Origin: Colocasia esculenta
Taxonomy: Eukaryota; Streptophyta; Magnoliopsida; Alismatales; Araceae
Assembly: GCA_014218235.1 (NCBI GenBank)
Contig: CM024755.1
Coordinates: 81,165,960-81,229,959, forward strand
Direction of reading: 5' to 3'
Length of the DNA: 64,000 bases
Part shown: positions 11,637 to 21,897 of the stretch, in pieces
How the letters are laid out: every line of letters starts with the position of its first letter
How positions within the stretch are numbered: the stretch's first letter is position 1
The notes under the pieces: model-generated
Seen by the model: only the letters and a program-made list of their open reading frames with translations
Told to the model about the DNA's origin: nothing
Databases searched by the model: none
Translations under genes and position numbers: made by a program

Positions 11637-12297
11637 AAGTCAGAAGAACAGAAGAAAAGACAACGTTCAAGAAAAACATTCAAATTTTTCTGAAGAAAGT
11701 TTAGAGCAGAAAACTTCATTCCTCTTAGCTTTGCTCTTTTGCTCTCTACTAGCTAGTGAAAGATCATTTGAAGAGAGCTTGTGTAGTTCTGAGAGTGAGC
11801 CTAGATTTAGATTCTTTGCTCTCAGTGCTAGGTCCTTCAGATCATTGCTTGTTGCAGTTTGATCTAGGGGCTTGTCTTACAAACCTCTCTTTGTGGTGTT
11901 CCCTTCGGGTGTGAAGGAAGACCTGGTGGTATCCAGGGTGTTGTTCCCTTCTGGTGTGAAGGAAGACCTGGTGGTATCCAGTGTTGTTCCCTTCGGGTGT
12001 GAAGGAAGACCAGCTGAGCTGGGTGTTGTTGTGTCCTTAAGAGGGACTGTACCCTTGATTAGTGAAATCCTGAGGTATTGCTCAGGGACTGGACGTAGGT
12101 CTCCTGTGGAAAGGAGTTCCGAACCAAGATAAAAATCCTACTGTCTTGTGGTTGTATTTTGTGTGATTGCTATCTCATTTCCTCTAACTCTAACCTTCAT
12201 TTAAGTTGTTGTGTAATTTTTTTAGTAAACAGGTATCAAAGATCAGTTTCTTTAATAACCCATTCACCCCCCCTCTGGGCTAGCTAGCTGGGCAACA

Positions 12298-12988
12298 AAC
12301 AACATCTGTGTTAAAACGTTCAAAGTCTTCTGCAAGGAGTCCAGAGCCAAGAATCACTTTCCTCATCACCTTCAGCTCTTTTTCTCTCTGTGCTGTAATA
12401 GATTTTCCAAGAGAGCCCTTGTAGTTCTGAGAGTGTGCCTTGTTTAGATTCTTGCTCTCAGTGCTAGTTGCTTCAGATCTTGGCTTGTTCAAAGCTTGAT
12501 CTAGGGGCTTGAATTTCATTCAATTCTCTTTGAGTTGTTGTTCCCTTCAGGTGTGAAGGAAGACCTGGTGGTATCCAGGGTGTTGTTCCCTTCGGGTGTG
12601 AAGGAAGACCTGGTGGTATCCAGGGTGTAATTCCCTTCGGTTGTGAAGGAAGACCTGGTGAGGTATCCAGGGTGTTGTTGTTCCCTTCGGGTGTGAAGGA
12701 AGACCAGCTAAGCTGGGTGTTGTTGTGTCCTTAGGGGGACTGTACCCTAGTTAGTGAAATCCTGAGTTGTTGCTCAGGGACTGGACGTAGGACTCCTAAG
12801 GAGAGGAAGTCCGAACCAGGATAATTCTTGTGTTGTGTGATTGTCTTCTTTGTGTGTTTGATATTTAAACTAACAGTCGCTAACCTCCTTCGAAGAACGT
12901 TTGTGTGAATATTTTTAGTTACAGGTATCTTGTAGATTATTTTAAAAGACCCATTCACCCCCCCTCTGGGCTCGTCAACTGGGCAACA
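12298..12988 (+). mobile_element. C0: right part of an older SIRE-type LTR
   Basis: Related to the C1 LTR but clearly diverged. It shares the Leu-like 'gatctaggggcttg' stretch, the stem-loop minisatellite (12536-12720, four units), the 'cattcaccccccctctgggc' end and the terminal CAACA. Its left part must lie beyond the window start, because C1 inserted into it. No primer site follows; the flank at 12989 is the G2 gag. C0 is therefore either a solo LTR or a 3' LTR. Confidence 0.85.
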
Positions 12989-13888
12989 CTCCTAAGGCTC
13001 GTGGTCTTCATGACCTTCCGTTGTTCTGAGGGATAGCTGGCTGACCTTGAATTTGTGGGCAGTTTGTGATACGGTGTTCTCGAGTTCCGCATTTTAAGCA
13101 TGTACCAACTCTTCTCCAACATTCATCTACCCCATGTCCATACCTCCGACAAGTACACATACTTCTTTCTTTTTCTTGGAATCATCATGATTGTTCTGCT
13201 TTGGTTTCTTACGTGGTGGTTCAAGTTGCCTGGCTTCATCTTCCATCTCCTTCTGGTCATTCTTAGATTCTTCATCTTTAATGGTAGATGTCGAGCCCTT
13301 CTTCTTATTCGTAGCTTTAATTCTCATTCGATCTACTACCTCGGTTGCACTCTCTAGGGCTAATGCCCTCTTCACCATATTGGTATAGAGTGTGAATAGC
13401 ATAGGTGCTAAGTGAGTAATATAATTGGGCTTCAACCCATTCAGAAATCTTTTAGCCCTTAATTTCTCAATAGAGATCAACTGTGGAGCGTATCAAGACA
13501 ATCTAGTAGATTGAGCTTCATACTCAGCTACATACATATTTCTTTGTCTCAGGTTGATAAACTCCATGGCTTTCTCCTCTTGGATTTCTTCTAAGAAATA
13601 TTGATTTTTGTAAAGGTCTACAAATTCCTTCCATGTAATATCTTTCTCAGTCAGTGTGGCTTCAATGGCCTCCCACCAGATTCTCACATCTTTCTTTAAT
13701 TGGAAAGTAGCTAACCTGACCTTATCTTCTTCTGAACACCAGGTTACTTTAAAATTCCTTTCTATTCCTTAACCCAATTTTTCTCTTGCATCAGGGTCAG
13801 GATTCCCAACAAACCTAGGTGGTTCCATGCTCTTAAAATTCTTATACATAGGAGTTACTTGAATAACCTCAATCGATTCTCCTCATAG
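12989..13888 (-). pseudogene. gag: G2 gag remnant (Gypsy)
   Basis: Decayed Gypsy gag on the minus strand. From about 13860 downwards: M-E-P-P-R-F, then V-R-I-W-W-E-A-I and W-K-E-F-V-D-L-Y (13690-13610), M-E-F-I-N-L-R-Q, and F-L-N-G-L-K-P near 13450. A Lys/Glu-rich linker leads to a double CCHC module near 13060-13190 (Y-G-H-G-V-D-E-C and C-L-K-C-G). Stops and frameshifts break it, and C0 cuts it at 12988, so protease and pol are not present here. The retained residues are enough to assign the retrotransposon gag family (PF03732-like). Confidence 0.8.
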
Positions 13889-13920
13889 CTCAAGGTCTTC
13901 CTACATCCTTGTCTTTAACA

Positions 13921-14510
13921 TGTAGTGGTACTAGTGAACTGTGAACATTCTGATATGTGGTGCTTCTGACTTCCACATTTGAAACATGTTCTAGTTTTTC
14001 CCCAACAATCATCTATTCCATGCCCATATTTCTGATAATATGTGCAGACTTCTTTCTTCTTCTTGGATTCACTTATGCTTTGACCATGTTCTATCGTTCC
14101 TTTGACATTCTAGAATCCTTTATCAAATGTTGAGTTATTTTGCTGAGCAGATTGGACCTCAGAACATTCTGAAATTCGATGATCTAAATTTCCGCACCTC
14201 AAACATACTCTAGTTTTTCTCTAACACTTATCTTCCTCATGTCCACATTTTTGACAATATGCACAAACTTCCTTCTTCTTCTTGGAATTATTACCGTTGT
14301 TCTGACTGTCTCTATCTTTAATCTTTCTATTGATATTCCTCGGTCCATTATCTGTCACTGAGCTATTTTGCCGATTAGATTGTATCCTAAAACATTATGA
14401 GATTCGATGGTTTAATCTCCCACATCTCAAACGAGCTCCGTATTTTTTCCAGCAATTCTCCTTGGTATGACCAGGTTTGTGACTACGTGCACAGGCTTTC
14501 TTAAGTTGCC
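13921..14510 (-). repeat. Three extra zinc-knuckle modules upstream of G2 gag
   Basis: Three degenerate copies, about 220-225 bp apart, of the same double-CCHC coding module seen at 13060-13190. They lie near 13940-14080, 14165-14290 and 14385-14510, all on the minus strand. Readable motifs include Y-G-H-G-I-D-D-C plus C-F-K-C-G, C-G-H-E-E-D-K-C plus C-L-R-C-G, and P-G-H-T-K-E-N-C plus L-R-C-G. They sit between the primer site and the gag core, the reverse of the usual order in which the knuckle follows the core. Confidence 0.75.
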
Positions 14511-14527
14511 TCTTGATTTTCTCTGGC

Positions 14528-14711
14528 CCATCAGTTTGCTTGATTTTCTTGGTTTCCTTCTTCCTTTTCACCATCTTGTTGCCAATTGTTCTTTTACTGC
14601 TTGAGGTGAATTCTTCCTTCCATCAGTTTGCTTGATTTTCTTGGTTTCCTTCTTCCTTTTCACCATCTTGTTGCCAATTGTTCTTTTACTGCTTGAGGTG
14701 AATTCTTCCTT
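14528..14711. repeat. Exact 92-bp tandem duplication
   Basis: The segment beginning CCATCAGTTTGC at 14528 is repeated from 14620 with no difference I can see. It lies in the G2 leader, which is otherwise heavily mutated. Confidence 0.9.
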
Positions 14712-15177
14712 TCTTACACCATCTTAACACTCGCAGTTTCTTGAATATTTGTACTTCTAATGTTTCCACGTAGTTTTACTTTCCCTTGATTATGACTTGG
14801 GATCACTTGATTCTAAGGATTGAGCAAGGTTGTTTGTTTGTTCATACTACTTGAATCTCCTTCTAATGTATTTCTTCTCCCATCACGCTAGGCATAGCAA
14901 ATAAATTTTAAGTTTGATTAATTGATATGTAGTCTAGAAGTTGGCTTTTCTAACTAATGCTATTGATATAAATGTTATCACGTGTATTTGACTATTTGAT
15001 ATATTGGTCTTTGTGATTAATTACATTCTTTTTCTACAAAATTGAGAGATTGAAGATGATTAAACTACTACTAACTATACCTATCTAATTTACCATCAGG
15101 CTTCCTACCCATTCTCACAGGTCACTACAAGATGTTGAAGATCAAATAACTCTAAAGTTATCAAATCTTCAAACCAG
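14712..15177 (-). other. G2 leader between primer site and knuckle array
   Basis: AT-rich sequence with no supported ORF. By position it is the 5' untranslated leader of G2. Confidence 0.55.
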
Positions 15178-15189
15178 GCTCTGATACCT
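15178..15189 (-). promoter_or_regulatory. G2 primer binding site (tRNA-Met type)
   Basis: On the minus strand it reads AGGTATCAGAGC, one mismatch from the initiator tRNA-Met site. It lies four bases from the LTR end and sets G2 on the minus strand. Confidence 0.8.
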
Positions 15190-15494
15190 CCTCTATCACG
15201 TTCCGCCATTTAATAATTCGATAAATGCTGAGATGCGACCGAACAGGGAATCAAGAGTGAACTGAAATTTTTTCGAGCAGAAATTGCCCGATAAAAATAA
15301 TTAACTGTCATTCTTCAAAACTAGAGTATTACATAATTCTCAAACTATAAATAAAAAGGGGCAGACGCAACAAGGGTTGAACTCTCAGCACACAATTCCT
15401 ATCGTCCCGCCTTCTAGACTGATGAATACCTAGAAAAGGAGTAGGTATGAGTAGTCTTTCCTAGTAGGATTTATCCTCTAATAACAAAGAAATA

Positions 15495-15507
15495 GATATT
15501 CGAATCA
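15495..15507. repeat. LINE target-site duplication, left
   Basis: GATATTCGAATCA here is repeated exactly at 16421-16433 on the far side of the A-rich tail. Confidence 0.92.
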
Positions 15508-16420
15508 GCTGTGGGAGATTTGGAAGGGGAGATGTGGGAAGAGATTTGACAATAAGATGTCATCAGTAGGTGCAACGATCAGCAGAATTAAAAATATTGT
15601 TGTTAACTCCCTTGCTTCAGTTCAGTTCAAAGTGGAGTCTTCATTTTATGACTTGCAGGTGCTTATGTCATATGGGTTCTCGGCAAATTCTTCTTCTAAA
15701 AAACTCAAGCTAGTTCGTTGGATTCCTCCGATCAGTCACTATTATTTGAATGTTGATGGGGAAACTAAAGGAAATCCAGGGGAGTGTGGGGGAGGTGGTT
15801 GCATTCGGGACAGGAAGGGAGAAGTGGTGGCAGCGTTTTCTCACTCTTATGGTTATGGAAATAGCTTTATTGCAGAAGTAAGAGCCCTCTGTGATGGCAT
15901 CCGTATGGTTGAGTCTCTAGGCATTCGGATTTCTATTATCTACTTTGATTCCTTAGCCTTGGTGAATTCAATGAAATCTGGAAAATGTCCTTCTTGGCAA
16001 GCTTATCTTTGGTGGCGTGAAGCTTATTCCATCTTACATAAGAAGAACTTCTACATCACTCACATGTATCGGGAGGCAAATCAGGTGGGGGATGGCTTAG
16101 CCAACTTCGGCTGCTTGACTAAGGAAAACATTACTTACTGGGGCCCGGGTAGAATACCTTCCAATTGTAAAGGTCCTTTGCTATTGGACAAAACCGGCTT
16201 GCCTCATGTTAGACTTCTGTAACCGGTTGTCCTTGTGTTCTTTTCACTTTATCTTCTCAGGGCTTGCCCAATTGTTGGTTGTAATATCTATATTCTTATA
16301 TTAATATATTGGCCCAGTCCTCTTGCTGGTGGAGTGAGAACATTCTCCCCCTCTGGGGAAGGGTGCACTCTCCTAGCCTTAGAGGCCTGAGGACCAGTTT
16401 CACAAAAAAAAAAAAGAAAA
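15508..16420 (+). mobile_element. 5'-truncated LINE retrotransposon
   Basis: A 913-bp insertion bounded by a 13-bp direct repeat, with an A-rich tail (about 16403-16420) at its right end. Its ORF is the C-terminal end of a plant L1-type ORF2. The 5' truncation, A tail and long duplication are the usual signature of target-primed reverse transcription. It lies inside the G2 LTR. Confidence 0.93.
15509..16222 (+). CDS. LINE ORF2 C-terminus with RNase H domain
   Basis: Open from the truncation point to a stop at 16222, about 237 codons. The first residues (W-E-I-W-K-G-R) match the usual region after the LINE reverse transcriptase, so the ORF does not start at the ATG at 15557. The RNase H (RVT_3 type) has N-V-D-G-E-T-K-G-N-P-G with the first Asp, F-I-A-E-V-R-A-L with Glu, Y-F-D-S-L with the third acid, and R-E-A-N-Q-V-G-D-G-L-A-N with the last Asp, so all four catalytic acids are present. 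The reading frame has no stop, which suggests a fairly recent insertion. RT and endonuclease domains are missing. Confidence 0.9.
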   Translation: MWEIWKGRCGKRFDNKMSSVGATISRIKNIVVNSLASVQFKVESSFYDLQVLMSYGFSANSSSKKLKLVRWIPPISHYYLNVDGETKGNPGECGGGGCIRDRKGEVVAAFSHSYGYGNSFIAEVRALCDGIRMVESLGIRISIIYFDSLALVNSMKSGKCPSWQAYLWWREAYSILHKKNFYITHMYREANQVGDGLANFGCLTKENITYWGPGRIPSNCKGPLLLDKTGLPHVRLL

Positions 16421-16433
16421 GATATTCGAATCA
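16421..16433. repeat. LINE target-site duplication, right
   Basis: Exact copy of 15495-15507. Confidence 0.92.
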
Positions 16434-17410
16434 AGGAAAATTTGCTGCACACGAGGATAACAAATAACAGTGTTCAATAAAGGGAAGAATAATGCAAGTC
16501 AAGATGTAAACTGTTGAACCATGCAAGGTTAAACCGATATATTAATGAACTGAACCAAAATAATGAGTGTCAGGCATATAATGCAATTCCGTCATTATCA
16601 AACGTGTAATCACTATCGAGCAGTCCACTGAACATGTAGTGGTGGTAAGTGAAATCTAGTTGAGTCTCCAATTGAGTCATGCTGATGGGAAAGAATAACA
16701 TATAATTGAATATTCATCATTCAAGCAATAGGTAGTGTTCAATGCCAAGACACTCAAGTAGTAGTCCTATATCATTTCGTATGTCCAGTAAATAAATTCG
16801 GGTGCTCCTCCCAGGGACTAGACCCCGCCCCTATTTGCACAGACATCTTGATTCAGTACAGTCTGAAGACCCGAACAATAAGTAAACATTCATTATTGTT
16901 ATGTTCCCGGACAATTATGCAGCACTTCAGAGTTTGAAGGATAAGGTACATGTACAAGATTGTGTATCATAAGGATATCACAAAAGAGTTGGAAATGATT
17001 GGAGTTTGAAATGGTCACAGAGTTATGCAAGATGAGAAGTTTATGCTGGAAGCCAGTATTCAAATTGAAATATCAGAACGGCCGGTTGAAACCAGTGTAT
17101 CCGATTGAAATTAGAATCTAAAAGGACTCTACATTATCTAGTTATAATATAGAAATTAAATAGAGTTTTCAGATATCAAATTAACCATGGGATTGTGGCT
17201 GAGCTTGCTAGACTTAATTCAGGGTCAAACATGATAAAGTTGGCTTGAAATAGTTATTCAGAAGTTAAAAACATTGTAGCCACGGTGGTATTCGAGTATC
17301 AAGTTGGTACAGTCACTTTAAAACCCAAGAAAATGAAACATCCAACTTGATCCCAAAGTTTAGAATCTTATTGTCGAATTAAATCCGTGAGTAGTTTTGA
17401 CTGCTCAAGA

Positions 17411-17629
17411 GAACAACAAGTGTTGACATATGAACAATAGGCGCTGACGTCTGTACAAAAAATGCTAACACATGAACAACAAGTGTTGACATACGAACAA
17501 TAGGTGCTGACATATAAACAACAGGTGTTGACATATGAACATCAAATGTTGACACACTAAACAATATGTGCTGACATGTGAATTACAGGTGTTGAAAATG
17601 GTCAATAAGTGTTGACATACGAACAATAG
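17411..17629. repeat. 21-bp minisatellite in G2 LTR
   Basis: About ten copies of a unit like GTTGACATATGAACAACAGG, nearly all exactly 21 bp long, with two at 20 and 22. The core TTGACAT and GAACAA are best kept. It makes Ser/Val-rich reading frames on the minus strand that are not genes. Confidence 0.9.
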
Positions 17630-17891
17630 ACATGTTAACTGATAATAGGCTTTTGGGTACAAAATACATTTGATCTTACAATCTTTATCGAATAATCAAC
17701 AGAAGAATGCATCATGGAAATCTCATAGTAAAGTACAATAATCTGGCCAAGGATCAGTTAAACAAACAAAATTGACCTATTAGGGGTAGGTATTGACATA
17801 CTGGAAGGGTAGGTCGACTTGCTTATTGGATGTGTTGATAGATTGGGTTTATATGAAAATCAGTCGTCTGAACATGAGGAATCAGTCGACC

Positions 17892-17896
17892 AGAAT
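17892..17896. repeat. S1 target-site duplication, left
   Basis: AGAAT here pairs with GGAAT at 20178-20182, one mismatch. Confidence 0.7.
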
Positions 17897-20177
17897 TGTA
17901 AGACCCGGCCCTCTTGGGCCCTTGGCCCTGTCCTCAGGGTCGCGGCGGACACCCTGGTCGCGACATGGTCGTGCGAGGGGAGCCTGTCACGACAGCTTCG
18001 GGACACGGCACACCTGACCGTTGTGAGTTGGTCGCGACGGGGGTGGGCATCACATTCTTGTCGCAACGTCTAATGGCGTCGGACTGCTTTTCAGATCGAT
18101 TTGACAAATGTTCTTTTTGTCAGAATGACTTTGTCGAGTGTTAGGTGCGTACAACATTGACGCGACTTGGCAGACCGTCGCGTTTTGGTTTTTCGGTCTT
18201 CGAGGTTTGACCACCTTTTGGGGTCGCGTCGGGGGTGGCTGTCGCGACATGGTTGCGATGCTCGGGGGCGTCGCGACATGCTTGTTGTCACGCCAGACCG
18301 AGGCCGGCGCCCCATTTCCCCCCTCTCTCCCTTTCCTTCTCCTTCTTCTTCCTTCTTCCTCTCCCGAGCTATCTTGCATTCTCCGGTGGTTTTGTGGTGC
18401 TCGTGGCGAGGAGGTGACGTCTCCATTGTGTAGGGAATGTGCTCGTAGTGCTTGGAGTGAGGAGGAGGTGGCCATTTCGACGTGAAGGACCCAACGAGTC
18501 GGCTCTACTCTTGGAGGTAGGGACCCTCATCTCCCACTCATCCTAGCATGCTCCCCTCCCCTTGAGATGGTGATTCCTTCGTGGTTTGGGGTCGTGGGGT
18601 GTGTGAGAATCATGCTCATGGTGTGTGAGGGTTCTATCGAGCGTAGATTCCTTGTAATCCATGTTTCATAGGGTTTAAGGGTGGTTTGGTGCATTTGCAT
18701 GTTTTCCTTGTGTTTTCCCATGCTCCCCTCCCCCTATAGAGATGGTTTGTACCAATTTGGGGTAGTCCTTGGGAGTACTGTACCGGGACCCCTCTCGGTT
18801 GAGATTGCGACCGCTATAAAGGTCGCGATGATGTCGCAACCGGTGAGGCCGCTGCGACATCATCGTGATGCTCTAAGGCGTCGTGCCATGGTGGCGACGG
18901 CCTTGGGCATCGTGACAGTGTCGCGACGGCCCGATGCGTCGCAACAACATCATAGGTAGGTAAGTCTTGCATAGTTCCGTTTCTCATGGAGTTTTCGCCG
19001 TTTCCGATTCTTTTTGTACCCGTGGCACCAGTGCTAGTTCCTAGTACGGTCCTACACTAGTCGTTCGCCCAGTGCTCGGCACCTGAGGGCTTGTCTCGTG
19101 AGAGAGGTTGTTACCATTTGCCTGGGACCCCCGTCCTCATGTGCCTTAGAGGGAGCGTTCGGGGCGACGAGCGTACTCGAGTCACAGACTCTAGAGTTGA
19201 GGGGAAAACGGTGGTTAGGATAGCAGTGTCAAGTCATTTGCAGAGCTCTCTTGGTTGGTCTAGGACACTGAGGATGGCCGGAGTTCTACCCGGTGCAGGC
19301 TAGCCAGTCCTTCTCACTGCCTCGCTCTTTGTTGCCCTGGAACCACTTGGAGAGGCCAGGCGTGGGACTGTAGTCCGGCTAGACTACGGCAGTTACTGTT
19401 GTGTACTTTGTGCTCCTACCCCCACTCTGACGAGGGTGGAGGTTTGGAGCTGGGTCGAGGATAAGACGTCAGTGGACGCACCTAACCAGTTGACTAGTGA
19501 TAGCGTTTTCCATAGCTAGTGTCTCTTGTCTAGGCAGGGTTCGCTCTGTCTGTGTTGCTAGCCGTGTGGTGGTCACGTTGTGCAGGTTCTATGAAGTTTC
19601 CGACTGTGGTGTCCTTCTGTACCGTTGCTAGTTAGTAGCTTTGCTTCCGCACTTTTCTTTGTAAAGTAGAAGATATAATTGTTGTTATTTAATTAATTAA
19701 TTATATATATATATATATTCTTCTGCCAGTTAGAGCCAGTAGGAGATTGGTAGTCCCTACTGAGCTTCTGTTGTGAAGCTCATCCCTTCTTTTTCCTAGG
19801 TGAGACTTCTCAGCAGCGGCAGGGCGCGCGTCAGGCGGAGTAGGCGGGGCGGTAGGCATCGTCCTCGCAGCTAGAAGTGGTTTCCCCTTTCAGTTGTACT
19901 TCACCCTCGGGGTATGCCCCTAAAGGCTCTGTCCTTCCCCTTTTTACTTGTACTAGTGTGCGTGTGTTGGGATTGTACCTAGAGTGATAGCTGCAGACTT
20001 GCTCTTCTTTCTGCTTCCGCGTGTGTGTACTTCTAGTTCGGTAGTTGACGTTTATTTCCCTTACATATTCTGTTAGAATTGTGTTATAGCCCTTTTAGGT
20101 CCCCAGATCCGTGGGCGGCGACCGCAAAAATTGGGTCCTCGGCTTGGGCCTAGGGTCGGGTTCTCGGGGTCGTTACA
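17897..20177 (+). mobile_element. S1 solo LTR (Gypsy, S family)
   Basis: A GC-rich 2.28-kb unit starting TGTAAGACCC and ending GGGGTCGTTACA, with no internal domain and a near-perfect 5-bp duplication (AGAAT/GGAAT). Its end is the reverse complement of the start of S2 (55814), and its middle ('cctgggacccccgtcctc') recurs in S2 and in G3, so all three are one family. G3 has a tRNA-Met primer site, which makes these LTRs. It is rich in TCGCGAC and TGTCGC words. A short AT microsatellite lies at about 19685-19720. ORFs in both strands here are artefacts of GC-rich sequence. Confidence 0.88.
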
Positions 20178-20182
20178 GGAAT

Positions 20183-20445
20183 GGTAAAATCGGTCGACCG
20201 AACAGGGAAAATCGGTCGTCTGACCTAGCCAGTAGCTTTGTTCTAATATTTTTGGGTAATCTGTCGACTGAAATGACAAAGTCGCTCGATTGGCCAAAAG
20301 TCGGTCAACTGACTCGGTCATTCGAAGCGGGTTCCTTATTGTGGTGAGGACAGTCAACCGGAATCACAGAATCGCTCGACTAATATGATAGGATCGGTCA
20401 ACCGATTTCTAGTTTCGGTCGATCGATTTTGGAAAAAGCCATAAT
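20183..20445. repeat. GTCGAC-rich degenerate repeats in G2 LTR
   Basis: Seven or so imperfect copies of a TCGGTCGACCGA-like word spaced 20-45 bp apart. The same words occur left of S1 at 17805-17890, so S1 inserted into this array. Confidence 0.7.
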
Positions 20446-21692
20446 CGTATGGTCATAAATCACACATTCTAAGCATGCTTGGGAATGGAAATAAACACTC
20501 AGGGATGATAGGGGGAAACCTATACTTTAACTGTACATATTTTCTAGATTTAATAAAACTCGTTAAACTTCTCTTTCAAATTCTTTTCTCTTTTATCTAT
20601 TGAACTGGAGAGAGAATCGATCAGCCAACATGTCAAAGTCGGTGTCCGATTCTGATGAAAACCAGAATCATGGAAACTTGAATCATAGGGTCTAAACATG
20701 CTTGGAAGTAGAAGTAAACAATCAGGAATGATAAAGAGGGACCTACATATCAATTAGGCATGACCGTCAGTTGGAGATCAACTCCTTAAACTCCTTGCCT
20801 CACTTATTTCTCTCTCCTCAGTGTTCTACAACACCTTTCTCTCTCTTCTTTGCCTCTGCTCTTGCTTTCTCTCTTTTTATTCCCTTCTCCTTTCTATGAT
20901 GGAAGGGGCGAATGAGGTGATGGAGGAAGAAAAGAAATGGGGGAGAAGGAGGAGGCGGTGGCGTTCTATGGAGGACGAAGAGAGAAGTGGAAGAAGAAGA
21001 AGAAACAGTGAAGTGGAAGTTGAAGTAGTAGAAGACGTAGGAAAAAGAAGATGAAGATGGCTGGGGGTTTTGTAGGAGGGGCATGCCCTCAGATGGCTGC
21101 CACGAGATGATCAGGAAGAATCCTCATCATCCACCTATCATCAATGTTGGCTACAAGTTTTATGTGGATGGAAATTAGCCACGGATGCTTCATACGTAAT
21201 CTTGATTACGTAAGGCTTGCGTAATTAGATTAGATAATTCAATTTTATTCATTTAGATTCTTTGGGCCATTAATTTTATATCTAAATGATGTTCAATTGA
21301 GATGAGATTTCAAACATAAGTTAGTTAAGAGATGATACAAATTATAGTGATTTTAGTTTAATTTTCTAAATTAATTCTTCGTTGAGTAAAAATTACTCCA
21401 AAAATTAAGTCGACTTAATCTCATTATCCGCATATCAATAAGTCAAGATGTTTATATTCTTAGGATCAGTATATTTTTCTAGTAATTATAATGCTATTAG
21501 ATTTTACTTTCGTTATCAAATTTCGATGATGCCTTGTCGGGGTGCGCACATCTTAAGACAGTACCAGAATCACATTAATTGTGTGAAAGGATTATAGATT
21601 CAAATGTAATTATGGTCTTGTATCTTTTATGGTAATCAATATCTTTTTCTAATGTTCAATATCTTATTATTATTTAAATTCTGGGTGTTACA
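20446..21692 (-). other. Outer part of the G2 LTR
   Basis: AT-rich with a short GA-rich patch at 20900-21050. No gene is supported. It ends in the LTR terminus (TGTAACACCC on the minus strand). Confidence 0.6.
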
Positions 21693-21897
21693 CAAGCGTT
21701 CCTCTTTTGTAGAAGGGTAGGCCTGTCGTGGGCAAGGTGTTGTGCCCCTTGTTAAAGAGAAGACCAACTTGTGCTGTGTGTTGTAAACCTTCTGGAGTTT
21801 GTATCAGTGGGTTGCTTTTGAGCTGGCAAAAGAAGCACCTAACTGAGGTGAAACAGTGGGCTGCCTTGTTGCCCAGAAAGAGAAGAAGATCACCTAG
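21693..21897 (+). mobile_element. C3 LTR fragment, left of G1
   Basis: Leader-type Copia LTR sequence related to C4 (39078-39330), for example GGGCTGCCTTGTTGCCC beside AGAGAAGAAGATCACC. It continues at 41876 after the G1 insertion. The left part is missing because G2 abuts here. The last five bases, CCTAG, are the G1 target duplication. Confidence 0.8.

Larger units (their letters stand above)
10098..12297 (+). mobile_element. C1 3' LTR, complete
   Basis: Starts TGATGACTTAAC after the polypurine tract and ends GGGCAACA, about 2.2 kb. The right 1,238 bases match the visible 5' LTR. It contains a large AACGATTT array, a TATA run and the stem-loop minisatellite (about 11895-12030). It abuts the C0 LTR fragment, so C1 inserted within C0. 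The target duplication cannot be checked because the other end is off-window. Confidence 0.92.
15194..21692 (-). mobile_element. G2 5' LTR (Gypsy), interrupted by LINE and S1
   Basis: On the minus strand the LTR starts TGTAACACCC at 21692 and ends near 15194 next to the primer site. Subtracting the LINE with its duplication and S1 with its duplication leaves roughly 3.3 kb. It carries a 21-bp minisatellite (17411-17629) and a GTCGAC-rich repeat region on both sides of S1 (about 17805-17890 and 20183-20445). Numerous small ORFs here (for example around 20820-21080) are low-complexity and not supported as genes. The outer end borders a C3 LTR fragment. Confidence 0.75.

Noticed and set aside
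11872..12132. 86-codon ORF in C1 3' LTR
   Set aside because: It translates the stem-loop minisatellite; the 5' LTR copy has indels that change the frame.
17379..17662. Repetitive Ser/Val/Met ORFs on the minus strand
   Set aside because: Product of the 21-bp repeat, a multiple of three, so the frame stays open by chance.
17793..19303. Several ORFs in S1 (and 56490-58146 in S2)
   Set aside because: Overlapping on both strands, not shared between S1 and S2, and explained by GC-rich sequence.
20818..21084. Pro/Ser-rich ORF with possible signal-like start
   Set aside because: Low-complexity GA/CT stretch in the G2 LTR, mirrored by a Glu/Arg-rich ORF on the other strand.
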